A stretch of DNA of 64,000 nt from Jacaranda mimosifolia (taxonomy: Eukaryota > Streptophyta > Magnoliopsida > Lamiales > Bignoniaceae), in NCBI GenBank assembly GCA_018894105.1, contig CM032131.1:18953578-19017577 (forward strand), written 5' to 3'. Numbering within the stretch: the stretch's first letter is position 1; each line of letters starts with the position of its first letter. A program made the translations under genes and the position numbers. Shown one piece after another: positions 47,600 through 59,405 of the stretch. The notes under the pieces are model-generated. The model made no database searches, had not been told where the DNA came from, and saw nothing but the letters and a program-made list of their open reading frames with translations.

Positions 47600-49684
47600 A
47601 AGTTGTTCAATTTAGGTCTTTCGATTATGGCATTATATACAAAAAATGCATCGACCACCAGGTAGTTAACTATAAGGGTCCCCCATCTAGGTGCTTTTCC
47701 AAATAAGGTCGACAGATTAAGGGATCCTTCAGGAATGACCCGACTAGCGGGGTGCGTACCGCTTCTAACTTAAGCTTTTCCAAATTCATCATCTTCAAAG
47801 TTGATAATAAAAGTATATTAGCAGAACTACCATTATTGACCAGGATCTTCCTCACTTCAAAGTTAGCAATATCAATTGATACAATGAAGGGGCAGTCTAG
47901 TTTATTGTCAGCTCTTAGGTGCTCGAGGGGTGAGAGGTTAGAATCAGAGAATAAGATAGGCTTCGCACTGGTGGAAAGTTGGAAAACTATTTCGACTGGT
48001 GCAAATTTTGTCTACTCTAGTCGCCGTTGGTTCTGCCTTCTCATTGTTTTGGAGTCCCCCCTAGCTAATCCATCAGCAATAGTATCAATCACACATCGCA
48101 GGGTGGGACGCTGGTCCTCGGCTTGTCGTTTCCCTTTGTCTTCTTTCCTGGGGGTGACGTTCTTTCTCTATAGGGAGTTCGGTTGGCCTGGCCTCCTTTC
48201 TGTCTGGCTTATTCATTGATGAATTTCTTTAGGTGCCCCTATTGGATGAGCCGTTCGATTTTATCATGGAGGTTGAAAAAGTCCTCAATATCATGCCTCT
48301 TCTGCTTGTGGAAGTGACAGTACTTTTTGGATCTCCTCATAGCCTCGGTCTCATTCAACTTTCTTGGTTTTTGAGGAGGTTATCATTTTAGATGGCAAAC
48401 AAGTCCTCCTTCTTGGCGATGTTAAGTAGGGTGTAATTATGGAATCTCTTGATGGGGGATTGATGGTCATTCCTCTATTGCCTATCGTCTTTTTCTTTGG
48501 CCCATTTTTTTTTGTCATTTTTAAGGTTCCTGTACTTTAATCTGTTCATGTCTTCCCATTTCATGTACCTCCTTGCGAGGTCGATTAGTTCTTCCATTGA
48601 ACACGGTCTTTCCCTAACCAAAGCGTTAGTATACTCTTTATGCTGGAGACCGAGAAACAACATATCGATCAAGAACTCAATTCTGGGACTATCGATTTTT
48701 AGCATCTCAGTGTTAAATTTGGCAAAGAAATCCCAAAGTGGTTCTCCCCTGTTCTGTTTCACTGTGTGCAGGTGAATGTGGAGGACTTTTGCTTTCTTTC
48801 TGCTGATAAATTGGTGGAGGAACTTGTCACAAAGTTGATCATAAGAGAAAATAGATACAAGCTCCAGCTTAACAAACTAATCAAGAGCTATTCCCTGGAG
48901 TGTGGTGACCAACATTTTGGCATGAATGTGTTCATTGTGCCCATAAAGCTGCATCATATGCTCAAATTGGAGTAAGTACTCATTTGGGTAGGTTGATCCA
49001 TCATATCGAGGCAGACTTGGCAGAATCTTTGCATCGACGACTATGCACTCGTTGATTATCTCCTGAATGAATGGTGACCCCCACTTGAGGCGAGGTCGAG
49101 GCACGCTGTCATACTAGGGGGTTCTTTATGTATTTTGCCTTGAAATGTCCTCGAGGCGTCTGTTTAACTTTTGAACTCGGTGTGACACCTCTTCCTATTC
49201 TCCCTGATCTGCATACAACAAGTTTTTGCTTGGTTGAGGTCTCTATCACTCGACTCTATCGCGCTACTAGGCTTGAATGGGTCGAGTAAGGTGTTCCACA
49301 GAGTCAGCTATTTCTTCCTAAGGATGTGGGCAGGTTTCCTCTTGTAGGAATCGACCTGGGCTATTGTCACATATGTTAAGGGGGCGACGCACCTCATGCT
49401 TGGTCCTGTCATCCCTCTGGAGCCTTTCCTCATGATAAGATGGATTGGGAGGTAGCACTGGCAGTGGCTTTAGGTTGGTTGTTGTGCTTCTGCAAAGCCG
49501 TTGACAATTGGGCTTATATCTGTTCACTTATTATCTGTATAAGCTGCAGCATTGTCAAAGTCACTACTTACTTGGGCTGGGAGCTGGGTCTTGCCACATC
49601 TTATTCCTGCTGGGGACAAGAGGGAGGGGGAGGGGATTTTTTAGTTTCCTCCTTCTCAGAAACGGCTTGCCTTGTGTTTACCAT
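47600..49684 (-). pseudogene. Gag and protease of Tat element 2
   Basis: Starts near ATG 49684, just after the PBS. The capsid region is split by a frameshift near 48880: 'YDGSTYPNEYLLQFEHMM' (48877-49104) and 'FFAKFNTEMLKIDSPRIEFL', 'MEELIDLARRYM' (48475-48762). The zinc knuckle near 48290-48335 reads 'CHFHKQKRHDIEDFF' and has lost its last Cys and a Gly. The protease (47670-47855) has 'ILVNNGSSANILLLSTL', again Asn for the catalytic Asp. Confidence 0.85.
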
Positions 49685-49707
49685 TTGCTCCGATCACGGA
49701 CTCTAGT

Positions 49708-49727
49708 TTCCCACAAACGACGCCAAA
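49708..49727 (-). other. Primer binding site of Tat element 2
   Basis: Minus-strand 'tttggcgtcgtttgtgggaa' directly inside the 5' LTR, two C-to-T differences from the element 1 site. The last G and the spacing are conserved. Confidence 0.75.
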
Positions 49728-50495
49728 TGATGATGGTTGAATTTGAATGCTAATGAATTGGGCTTTGGCCCAATGTAATCGATTATGAGGGTAAAGTGGA
49801 TATGGATATAAGAAGGGGAGCGGGTCGAGACCTGCAACCAATCAACACACGTCAGGCTAGCCAAAGGTCGACGCTCAAGTTAGTATAATCGACCAGAATT
49901 TAGAGTGGCAGAGTAAGGGCCAAAGTTGTAGTGAACATACCTCATAGAACGATTGCAATTAGGTATTTATAGTCTCCCGTGGGATGTTAAAATATCTCTG
50001 ATGCCCTTGCTCATGCAATGAGGATTTTTGTCTTTGCAAAATAGCTTTTTAGGTCTTTCCTCGTCTAAAAACCCTCTTCTAGGTGGCACGTCTCCCTTTC
50101 TCTTCGGATATGGAGGAGATCTCTTCACATTAAGGCATGTTGATGGTACGATGGAGATATGCTCCTTTAATGCAGAGGCATGCCGCCTATTAATGTGTTT
50201 AATGTGGCAGAGTGGTGGTTGAGTTGTATTTAATGCGAGAGCGATCGGTGGTAGGAGAAACCTTCCGATCTCACAGGTCGACCTCTTCTAATCGAGGTGT
50301 CCCTCTGGCCGTGGTTCTCTCTCTGTCACACTTTAGTGAAATGAAAGGCTTCTTAAGGTCGAGATGCCTCTTAGGCCGTGGGCCTTTCATAATCTGGTCG
50401 ACTGAAGGAACGCTAATAGCCTATGCTGGTCAACTAGCCCAATGCATTCTTCAGTCTGGACAGGTTCTATTGGGCTCGACTTACTCCCTATATCA
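49728..50495 (-). repeat. 5' LTR of Tat element 2 (768 bp)
   Basis: Forward copy from 'tgatgatggttgaattt' to 'actccctatatca'. The minus-strand TATA box lies in 'gactataaatacc' near 49970. Lacks the roughly 30-bp segment retained in the 3' LTR. Confidence 0.92.
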
Positions 50496-50590
50496 ATGGC
50501 TGGCATGGCAGCCCGTTAGGGTCTAGGAAGGGGAGATGGGCCTAAAGGGGGGATATATAATATAAATTTATATATTGTATATGTATATTA

Positions 50591-50848
50591 TATGTATATA
50601 AGTATAAATAAAAAATATATTATATATTTCTATAAATATAATATTATTTGATTTGTAATGAACTAAAGAAAATTTATATGTATATAAGTATAAATAAAAA
50701 ATATATTATATATTTCTATAAATATAATATTATTTGATTTGTAATGAACTAAAGAAAATTTATATGTATATAAGTATAAATAACAAATTTATTATATATT
50801 TCTATAAATATTATATTATTTGATTTGTAATGAACTAAAGAAAATTTA
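50591..50848. repeat. 86-bp tandem repeat (3 copies)
   Basis: 'tatgtatataagtataaat' recurs at 50591, 50677 and 50763 and in truncated form at 50849, an exact 86-bp period. Each unit ends 'gtaatgaactaaagaaaatt'. Units are nearly identical, so expansion is recent. Confidence 0.95.
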
Positions 50849-51437
50849 TATGTATGTATATATATGATTTGTATAGATAAAAAATATATATGTATATATA
50901 TATTTATAGATAAATTTATACATGTGTATAATAAGTATTATTTAATTTGTATTAAATAATTTTTTTTATATATATGTATATATATGTATAAATAAAAATA
51001 TATATGCATATTCTTATACATAGATTTAAATATATATTATATATAAAATATAAATAAAAATATATTATATATCTTTTTATAAATATTAAATATTATTTCA
51101 TTTTGGAATGGACAAAAAAAGTTAGAAAAAAATAATAAGAAAGATAAAAATAAAAGTGATTTAAATTTAAATTTTGCTTAAGGGTAATACTATCTTTTTA
51201 ATACTCGATGGACATTAAATAAGAATAGGAGTGTTGTGAGCATGATTTTCAAACATATAAGGAACTTTTCTGCATATATATATTTTGATATAGGGGTAAA
51301 ACACCTATTTTGCATGTCACAGAGGGTAAATTGCAATTAATTCTAAAAAAATATACATGATATGTGTGTGTAATGAATTTACAATAATGGCGCCCGGGGG
51401 GGGGGGGGGGTAGTTAAAGGTTTTGGGAAAAAAATAA

Positions 51438-52035
51438 AGGCTATGTTCGGTTATATTTTGGAAATTGTTTTGCCAAAATGTAACCAAACATATAAAAAAA
51501 TTTCTCCAAAATTTCAAATTAAGTTTCCCATAATACCATCTTCTATCCTTCATTATCCCTCAAACTTCCCAATTTTTCAATATATATATATACATACATA
51601 TTTTATTGTTATTCTAACAATAAAAAAATTACTCAATTCCATTTTAATTCCAAAAATTCAATAAAAAAATATTGATTTGACCGCTATTTTAATATTTTTT
51701 CGTGTGTATGTGTTTGTGGTAAAAATGAAATTGAGTAATTTTTTATTGTAAAAATAATTATAAAAATATATGATATATATCGAAAAATTGGAAGTTTTTA
51801 GGGATAATAAAAGATAAAAGATGATATTTTCGGAAAGCCTATTTTAATATTTTGGAGTAAAAATAGTTGCATATTTGATTATATTTTGCCAAAACAAATT
51901 TTTTTTGACAAAATATAACCAAACATTCCCAAAAATATTTTGAAATGACTCATTTTGCAGCTAAAATTGAGTACAAGTATGCATATGTTTTACTAAAATA
52001 GATTTATTTTGATAAAACCCAACCAAATGTTGCCC
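51438..52035. mobile_element. MITE-like element with internal inverted repeats
   Basis: 'ggctatgttcggttatattt' at the left is opposed by 'aacccaaccaaatgttgccc' at the right. Inside, 'tttgattatattttgccaaa' (51872) and 'tttgacaaaatataaccaaa' (51904) form a hairpin. No target duplication identified; non-coding. Confidence 0.45.
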
Positions 52036-52106
52036 AATATTTATTCTTAACTTCTTCACTGTGATGCATCCAAAAAATAGCACTCATTTAAATATTTTTC
52101 ATAATT

Positions 52107-52108
<2 letters not shown>

Positions 52109-52150
<42 letters not shown>
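52109..52150. repeat. (CA)n microsatellite
   Basis: An uninterrupted 'ca' run of about 35 bp ending in 'tatata', about 330 bp upstream of the APH-1 start. Confidence 0.95.
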
Positions 52151-52151
<1 letters not shown>

Positions 52152-52481
52152 TTTCACATTATAATTATACACTCATTTAAACAAGCATATAAAAAAAATA
52201 ACTTTCATATTCTTTAATAATTCATTCTTTTAAAATTCATAAAAAAAAACATAACCAAATATTCCCGTAATTTTTTCTTTACTGTATTCGGATGCATATG
52301 TTCTGGACTTCTAATTATTCTTTTCCTTTTCTTTTTCATCCAAAAATAGCCTAAGGAAAGTCTGGAATGTAAGAATATGCAAGGAAGCCTTTGCATTACC
52401 TATCAAAATTCAAAGGGAATTGATTATACGAAGGAAGCCATAAATTTGTGAGGTCAGATTCAGATTGAAGTTCATAGGAAG

Positions 52482-55400
52482 ATGACGGTGGCGGCGGGAA
52501 TCGGCTACGTGCTGTTAGCACTGGGCCCATCTCTCTCACTCTTCACCGCCGTTATAGCCCCTAAGCCCTTTCTCGTTCTCACTCTTCTTTCCAGGTTTTT
52601 TTTTCCCTTTTCTGGAAAAATATCGTTATACATACGGCATAATTTGTTTATATCATTTATGTAGAATTAATTTGGAGGTTTACTTTATGCTGTTGATTGC
52701 AGTACATTGGCATGGCTGATGAGTCTCATCGCATTATCGGCTGTCTGGAGAGCGTTTCTTCCCTTCAAAACGGCGGCGTGGTGGCCCTATGCACTTCTCA
52801 TTCTCACTTCTGTTGCCTTTCAAGAAGCCCTCCGGCTTTTCTTGTGGAGACTTTGCAAGTATGTTTGTTTCACTTGGCATTAGTCATTTAGTTGTCATTG
52901 GAGGAAAATTCTTTTAATGAGTCATCTATTGTGGTACTATGCTGATAGCATTTGTATTCTTTCTCATAGGGTTTGTTTCTTTTTGATGATTCAATAAACA
53001 GGGTATAAGATTAAAGATATTGACAAAAAGTATAGGTTTATTATGATTTATATTGCATCTGTGGAAGTAGCACTTCTTTATTTGATAGATTAAACATGCT
53101 TTTACTTGAATAATAGATATGGCATTTTATTGAGATTGCATTTATTTGATTTATTAAAAAAATACATTTACACGTTTGTGTGTCTTATATGACTCAAATA
53201 AGGCAAATATATGCATGTTGTTGTTCAACAAATGCTAGCGTCATTTCTCTTTTAAGTTGATATATAGAGAAGTAAGAAGAACAAAATAAAGTTTGAAAGA
53301 ACTTGATCAATAAACTCAACGTTTGGAGCTGATCAATAATTTCCTAAAATGGCATGTTCACTAGATAGATAATCAAAACCTTGGGCAATTGAGATGAGTT
53401 TGATAAACCAAACAAGTAACTTCTGTAAAGCAGATCTCCTGTTGGCCGGGAAGGAGCACCCCCTACCCCCCCACACCAAAAAAAAAAAAATAAATCTATG
53501 AGACAAGTCCTATGATCTCTTTCATTCCGTACTAAACATTTTTCTACTTCTTAGCTTTTCACTCCCCATGTGTTGGAAGACACAATAACAATGCACTGGG
53601 AACCTTCTGACTTGGGCCCCAATATTTGGATATGGGTTTTGAAGAGAAATTTTTTATTAGAAAACCATTCGATGTAGAATGTTTATCAGTGAAATTAGAT
53701 CACAATTGCAGCTGTGCTTTTTCTCTCATATCACAGTTTCCTTCTTTGAAAGGGAATTAAGAGTGTCATTTTTCAATCATCTGACAATGGCTGCAAAAAT
53801 TCAGTTTTAACAGCAGACTCCATGTAAAACTCTTCTCACATTATTCACCTAATACCACTTCTAATTTTGTTTGGATTTGAAGCTTATATGAGTTTCTGAT
53901 GTTGTGGCATGATTATAACTGATCCATTGGTTTCTTCTATGCAATATAATACTGTGAATATATCAAACAACTTGGGGAAAAGCTTTTGTGCTGCTATATG
54001 AGTTCCATTCTTACAATCTGTAGCAAGTATAACTTGGGCTGCAACCTGCAGACTTGACTTGTGCTATTCATATAATCATAAGATATATAAGAAGCTTTAA
54101 TCTTTTACTATCTTCATATATGAATTTTATTAGGAGGATGGAAGAAATACTGGATGCTTTCGCTGATAGAGTCTCCAAACCTCGTCTCTTTATTACTGAT
54201 AAGATGCAAATTGCTCTTGGTAAGTTTTATTGGTATATATATTCATATCTGAGTATGCATGGGTGCTGCTGCATGCCCTCCCCGACCATTATTCATGTGA
54301 AAAGTCTTTTAACGAGCCCAAACTCTATATGATTGTCCCTGTGTAGTTAGAACTGTTGGTGTTTTTATCACATCCTGTAAGTTATACAATATATTGTAAT
54401 GCATATTCTAAATGCAGTCACAACTATGTGCCTCTTTCTTGTCTTAATTATGAGATAAAAGGATTTCTTATTTTGATCTATACCAGTTATCCTCATTATT
54501 CTTCCTGTCCTCTGTCACTAATTACATGGGCTCAGCTCTTTCTCGGCTAGCATCCATGCTGCCATTGGTGTTATTGACTCAGCTCTTTGCCAGCTAGTAC
54601 CATGTTGATGTAACAGGATACAGACTTAGAAAGCTGCGATTAGATTCACGTGAAGGAAATAAAAGAAAACAGAGGCAAGGAGAAGGTCAACTTATAATCT
54701 TGATGCTAGCGTAATTACCTTTAGAAGGTTATTTTAGATGAAAAATCGCCATTGGTTTTGACCAGAGAATAGAAGGCATATTCAATATAATTATATGATG
54801 CAAGAATGGATTGCTCTAGTTGAATTAAGCTCCTAGCATTTCCTATAAAAAGTGTCCCCACAATGGGTCATGGTAGTAGTTAAATAATCCCTGAAAGTAA
54901 ATATCCATTTTGATCTTTATATAGCTTATCTCTATTCCAAATCTATACGTCTAATGTTGAATATTGGATGGTAACATGTTGAATGGAGCTCTTACTATCA
55001 TCATCATGCTAACAATTTTGCCACATTGTCTCAACCGAATAAAAAGTTAACTTTTGGCTGAGATGTAAGTATGTAACTTTTTGAAGCATCACTGAAAGTC
55101 ACATGTCCATGTAATAAAAGAAATGCTTAAATGAGTTATTGCCTGGGAGATGATTGAAGTGAACTTAAAGGTATCTAGATAAAGAATAGTGCCCTTCTAG
55201 ATATATTGTTTATGGAGTATATTTTATTTTCATCACATGATCTTCTGTTAAAAGAAACGCATAAATCATTCAGTCTGAACGCTGAAGGATGAATGATCCT
55301 TGAATGAAAGTGAAGTCAGCAAATCAATTACTCTCTTTGAAAGCTAGGAATTAGAAAAGAATAACAGTGAGATTTAACTTTATGCAGTAATGCATCAGGA

Positions 55401-58400
55401 CCTTGATTTTGGAGAAATGAGAATAGCCTGTGACAATTGTTCTGATGATGTCAGCTTATGCGACTTAAGTGCTTTTGTAGCAGGAAGTGGTCCATATTAG
55501 GAAGCTGCGACCGTACGTGAAATATTATTATGTATTCTTCTTGTCAAGTACTTCCAGACTTGCAGAAATGTGATAGGAGTGCTTGGGAGTTCTCTGTCTT
55601 ACTCTATTGGCTTCTTCACAGAGTGAAAAGCCCTCCTGTCCAGCATTACTAGTCTTCTCTGCTAAATGAAATCAATTTAATAGGATAATCCTGTTTAATC
55701 TGTCCAATCTAGTTGATGACATGGGTTTGAAATTCTACATAAACTCCAGCAAGCAGTTGGTTTTGTACCATCGAAATTATAAAGGATGATAGGAGATGGG
55801 AGACAAACTCGTAACAAAGGGGACTTTTGTAGAATTATCAACATTAATTTTTGGTACTTCTAAAGAACCGAGATAATGTTTTCTCTAAATTTTTGCTACC
55901 TAATAAAATTGCTTCCAGTTTAGAGAAGGAAATTGATCCTTATTCTTTTTAACTAACTTGATGCCCTTAAACAAACATTTTAACAAATATAACTATACCA
56001 GTACTGGTCTTCGGATAAATGGAGAAATCCTTCCCATAAGGAAAACCATTCTCATATATGGAAAGATCAGCTGTACTTATTGCAACTTTCAGCATAGAAA
56101 ATGTCACCTTCATAAGGCAGGATATAATTGGCATCTTTTGGGTTGACGCATGTTCTGTTTATGAAATATTGTATAGGGATTTCAGAGTCCTAGCACTTTT
56201 TCCAGGTTTAGTAAACTATTAGGGGTACGCACATGGGGTCTTAACCCAAAATAGAAAAATATATCATCTTTGGTGACACAGGTCACTCTATATTTAATGT
56301 TTCCAGAATCAAGTTTGATTTTCATTTTTCATAGGATAAATAACTAAAAATCGGCCTTCTGAAATGCTAGCAAATGATAAAGATGAGCTTTTAGATTATC
56401 TAGAAAATCCCCACTTCTAGCTTTTATGTACAAGATGCAGCTGGTGTTTGAAGATCTGAAAATGCAACCCAACTACATTATTGTGCATGAAACAATGAAT
56501 TTCCTGGCCCTTTTGCTATCTTGCTTTTTTAAATGCTATTTTATTTCGGTCTGCAGCTGGTGGAATGGGTCATGGTGTTGCTCATGCTGTCTTCTTCTGC
56601 ATAAGCCTTTTAACTCCTGCATTTGGGCCAGCAACATACTATGTAGAAAAATGCTCGCAGATACCATTTTTTCTTGTCTCTGGTAAGTGGTTGGTTGCTT
56701 TGAAGGTCATGTAATTTAAATTGATACACAGGCTGGTACTGCTGATTAGAATAGTCTCTATATTACCTACATGTGACCATAACCTGCCTGATTTAAGACA
56801 AAATTTTGAATTATCTCTTGTTTGTTAACAAATCTAGGATTGACAATCTTGGGAGACATATTTTCATTGTGAATCTATAACTTTTCACTTGTTCAATCTA
56901 CCTGGGTTTAGAAGCTGAAAGTCAACAAACATATTTTTCAACAAGTTCTAACTTTTCTAGACTACTATAGAAGATAGGAGTTCCTAGCTTGAATTTCCAG
57001 CTAAATTTTCTTTCCTATTTTACCTATCTTATCTCCTCATTCAGATTGACATCCATTTTGTGCTTATAACCATACAACAAGTAGAGCCCATCCAGAATTT
57101 GCCATCAAACCTTCAGTGAACTATTTGTGTTTCAGCACCAAATTCTCCTCGGACTCATACAATCTCGACATCACCCATCATCATTAACCAGATCCACCTA
57201 TCCTCATCTTCTGACAAGAATCTGCACCTCCAAATTGAGAAACCTTATTTCCACTTTCTAATCATGATGCCCATAATTAATTATATGGATTTAAATTTCC
57301 CAAACAAATTTGAGTGAATTGGTTAAATCAATCAATTACGTCTCTTTTGCATTAGAGATTCATGTGAGCTAACCTACACTTTCATTATATACTTGCATTA
57401 TATAATATTCTCAGATATGATAGTGCTGGTACGTTAGAATGGTTTGTGGGTTGGGGTTAAGGGGGCTGGGGGACAGGAAGAGAGAAAAGTAAAAAGGAAG
57501 GCAGTTGATAGATGAGTTGCTAGCTACTGGAAGAGGAAAATAAGAGTGTTTTTATTTCATCACTCTTTTCTTTTTCTGGCAAAGCAATTAAGGGGGAAAA
57601 TAAAGAAAGATAAATATCAAAGGAGTGGTAGGAAGTGGAGCAAATTCGATTAATAATTTGGTAATTAAATGTTCATCTTCTCATTTATCTTTTCATCATT
57701 GAAATAACCCAATGTTGAAACAGTTCAAATATGTTCGAAGGAAGGAAAAGAAAATGTCAACTCACACTAAACCATGAAGATTAGCAAATGCTATCTTACT
57801 CTCTTATTGTTGCAATGTTGTTAACTCCAAATAGAGATACGGGCTAAATTAATTGAATAAATCCATCCTACGTGCCTTGTACAGTCTTAGAAGTAAATAA
57901 TTATGAGAAAAAAGTGTACTTCTAATAAATGTATATCTCTACACTGCAAATAAATTCTATGAACGATGAAGTCTGTGGTAATTTAAATTTGACCTTAAGG
58001 GGTATTGCTATCAAAGTACTTGATGAAAAGCTGATGTAATTGCATCCAGTAGTATTAGAACTGTTGTTGCTATTGCAATTTAATCATTTTAAATTTTTCT
58101 GGATTTACCTTGGATCATGCCTTATTGAATGAAGAAATTGACATGCACAAGTTATTCTTTTTCTATGCAGTTTTGTCATTTGTTTTGCTTATCATGGTTT
58201 TACAATATTACTTGTGATGCAGAAAATGAACCAGCCCATGCATGTAAATACCTAGTAGCACTACTAATTTACCCGTTTCTTTCTTTCTTTTTTTTTTTTT
58301 TTGAAAGCTGAAATTTCTCCTTTTCTGGTTTTTGTCCTTACTTTTGCAGCTATTATAGCGCTAGCATTTGTTACAATCCACACTTTCTCTATGGTTATCG

Positions 58401-59405
58401 CATTCAGTGGTTACTCGGAAGGAAACAGAATGGATCAATATTTTGCTCCTGTTGTTCATCTTGCTGCAGGAATGCTTGTAAGTATTATTCTTGTCCCTTG
58501 TTAACCATTTATTACATGATCTATGTAATTGATGTTGGCTGTGTATAGAATGCATATTTTTGCTTTTGCCTCACCAATGTGTAGACTTAACAAACCACTA
58601 TTTATATTGATTTGGTGTACCATTTGTGTGATCTGATATTAAACTTCTCCTATTCGGACATGGCCTTGAGGTTTGTGCTAAAAGTACTGCTTGTACTACA
58701 ACTTTGAAACTTTTCTGTTACTAAGGCTTGAGAAAGTTAGAAGTCCTCGTTCTGTTATTTCTATAAATATTCGTTCATTTTTTTCTTGTGATCAAGTCTC
58801 CTTTATGGCAAATAATATCAACAGTCGAGACCATTAGAGAAACATTTTTATGTCTTGTGGAAATAACTGAAAATTTATATGGTCCCCTGTTGTTCTCTTC
58901 ATCTTTCCTGTTGATTGAGTTTTTGTTTTTGGATGTAACCTGTAAGCATTGTTTGCATGTAGTGTTGAGTTTTTCCTATTGTTACACTGTAAAGTTTATG
59001 CTTGTCTTGGAAAACATTTGGGCAGCGTGTTGTGACAACATTATGATAGTTTGAATATTTGCACAGTTTTGTGCAATTATTTGGATTGCTTAAGAACGAA
59101 ATTGCTTAGTTTTCTTCTGAAATTAATGTAGAAGTAATTTAAGTCATTTTAAAAAATGGCTATTGGAAGTTTTGCCATGAAATTGGGGTTGATTTACTAG
59201 CTTACGCTAGAATAAAAGCCATATTTGTTGTATGTTTAATGAACCTTTGACTTGTCCCCAGACACTGATAAATCTTGCATCTGGGGGCTGCATTATTGGT
59301 ATTCCTCTACTTTATGGCGTAGCAATGCTAACGTTGGCACATTGTGGGAAGATGGTCTGGAGGAGACTGACAGAAAACCAGAGCAGGCAAGGAAGCTTAT
59401 ACTGA
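52482..59405 (+). CDS. APH1: Gamma-secretase subunit APH-1
   Basis: Six exons: 52482-52594, 52703-52858, 54134-54219, 56557-56682, 58350-58477, 59262-59405. All introns are GT-AG and phases agree; the 753-bp CDS encodes 250 residues, the usual plant length. The N-terminus '[20 protein letters not shown]' is strongly conserved in plants. Later blocks: '[20 protein letters not shown]', '[20 protein letters not shown]', '[20 protein letters not shown]' (the APH-1 GxxxG/His helix), '[20 protein letters not shown]', '[20 protein letters not shown]' and '[14 protein letters not shown]'. Seven hydrophobic segments fit the family. APH-1 is the scaffold subunit joining presenilin, nicastrin and PEN-2 in the intramembrane protease. 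No disrupting change seen; an ordinary intact gene with introns of 0.1-2.3 kb. Confidence 0.97.

Larger units (their letters stand above)
39231..50495 (-). mobile_element. Tat-lineage Ty3/gypsy LTR retrotransposon, element 2
   Basis: An 11.27-kb element on the minus strand, related to element 1 throughout. LTRs at 49728-50495 (5') and 39231-40032 (3'), both TG...CA. PBS, polypurine tract, domain order and antisense gene correspond. The flanking pentamers ACGAC and ATGGC do not match well, so the target duplication is decayed or the ends were altered. Coding regions carry many stops, frameshifts and lost catalytic residues. A MITE is inserted at 46865-47567. LTRs look clearly less similar to each other than those of element 1, so this insertion is older. 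Confidence 0.92.
50496..52481. other. AT-rich intergenic region upstream of APH-1
   Basis: No gene. Contains the 86-bp tandem repeat, a poly-G run near 51395-51410, a MITE-like block and a CA microsatellite, all listed separately. The last 100 bp include the probable 5' UTR of APH-1. Confidence 0.5.

Noticed and set aside
52697..52891. Open frame 52697-52891 as an independent small protein
   Set aside because: It is an alternative frame over APH-1 exon 2.
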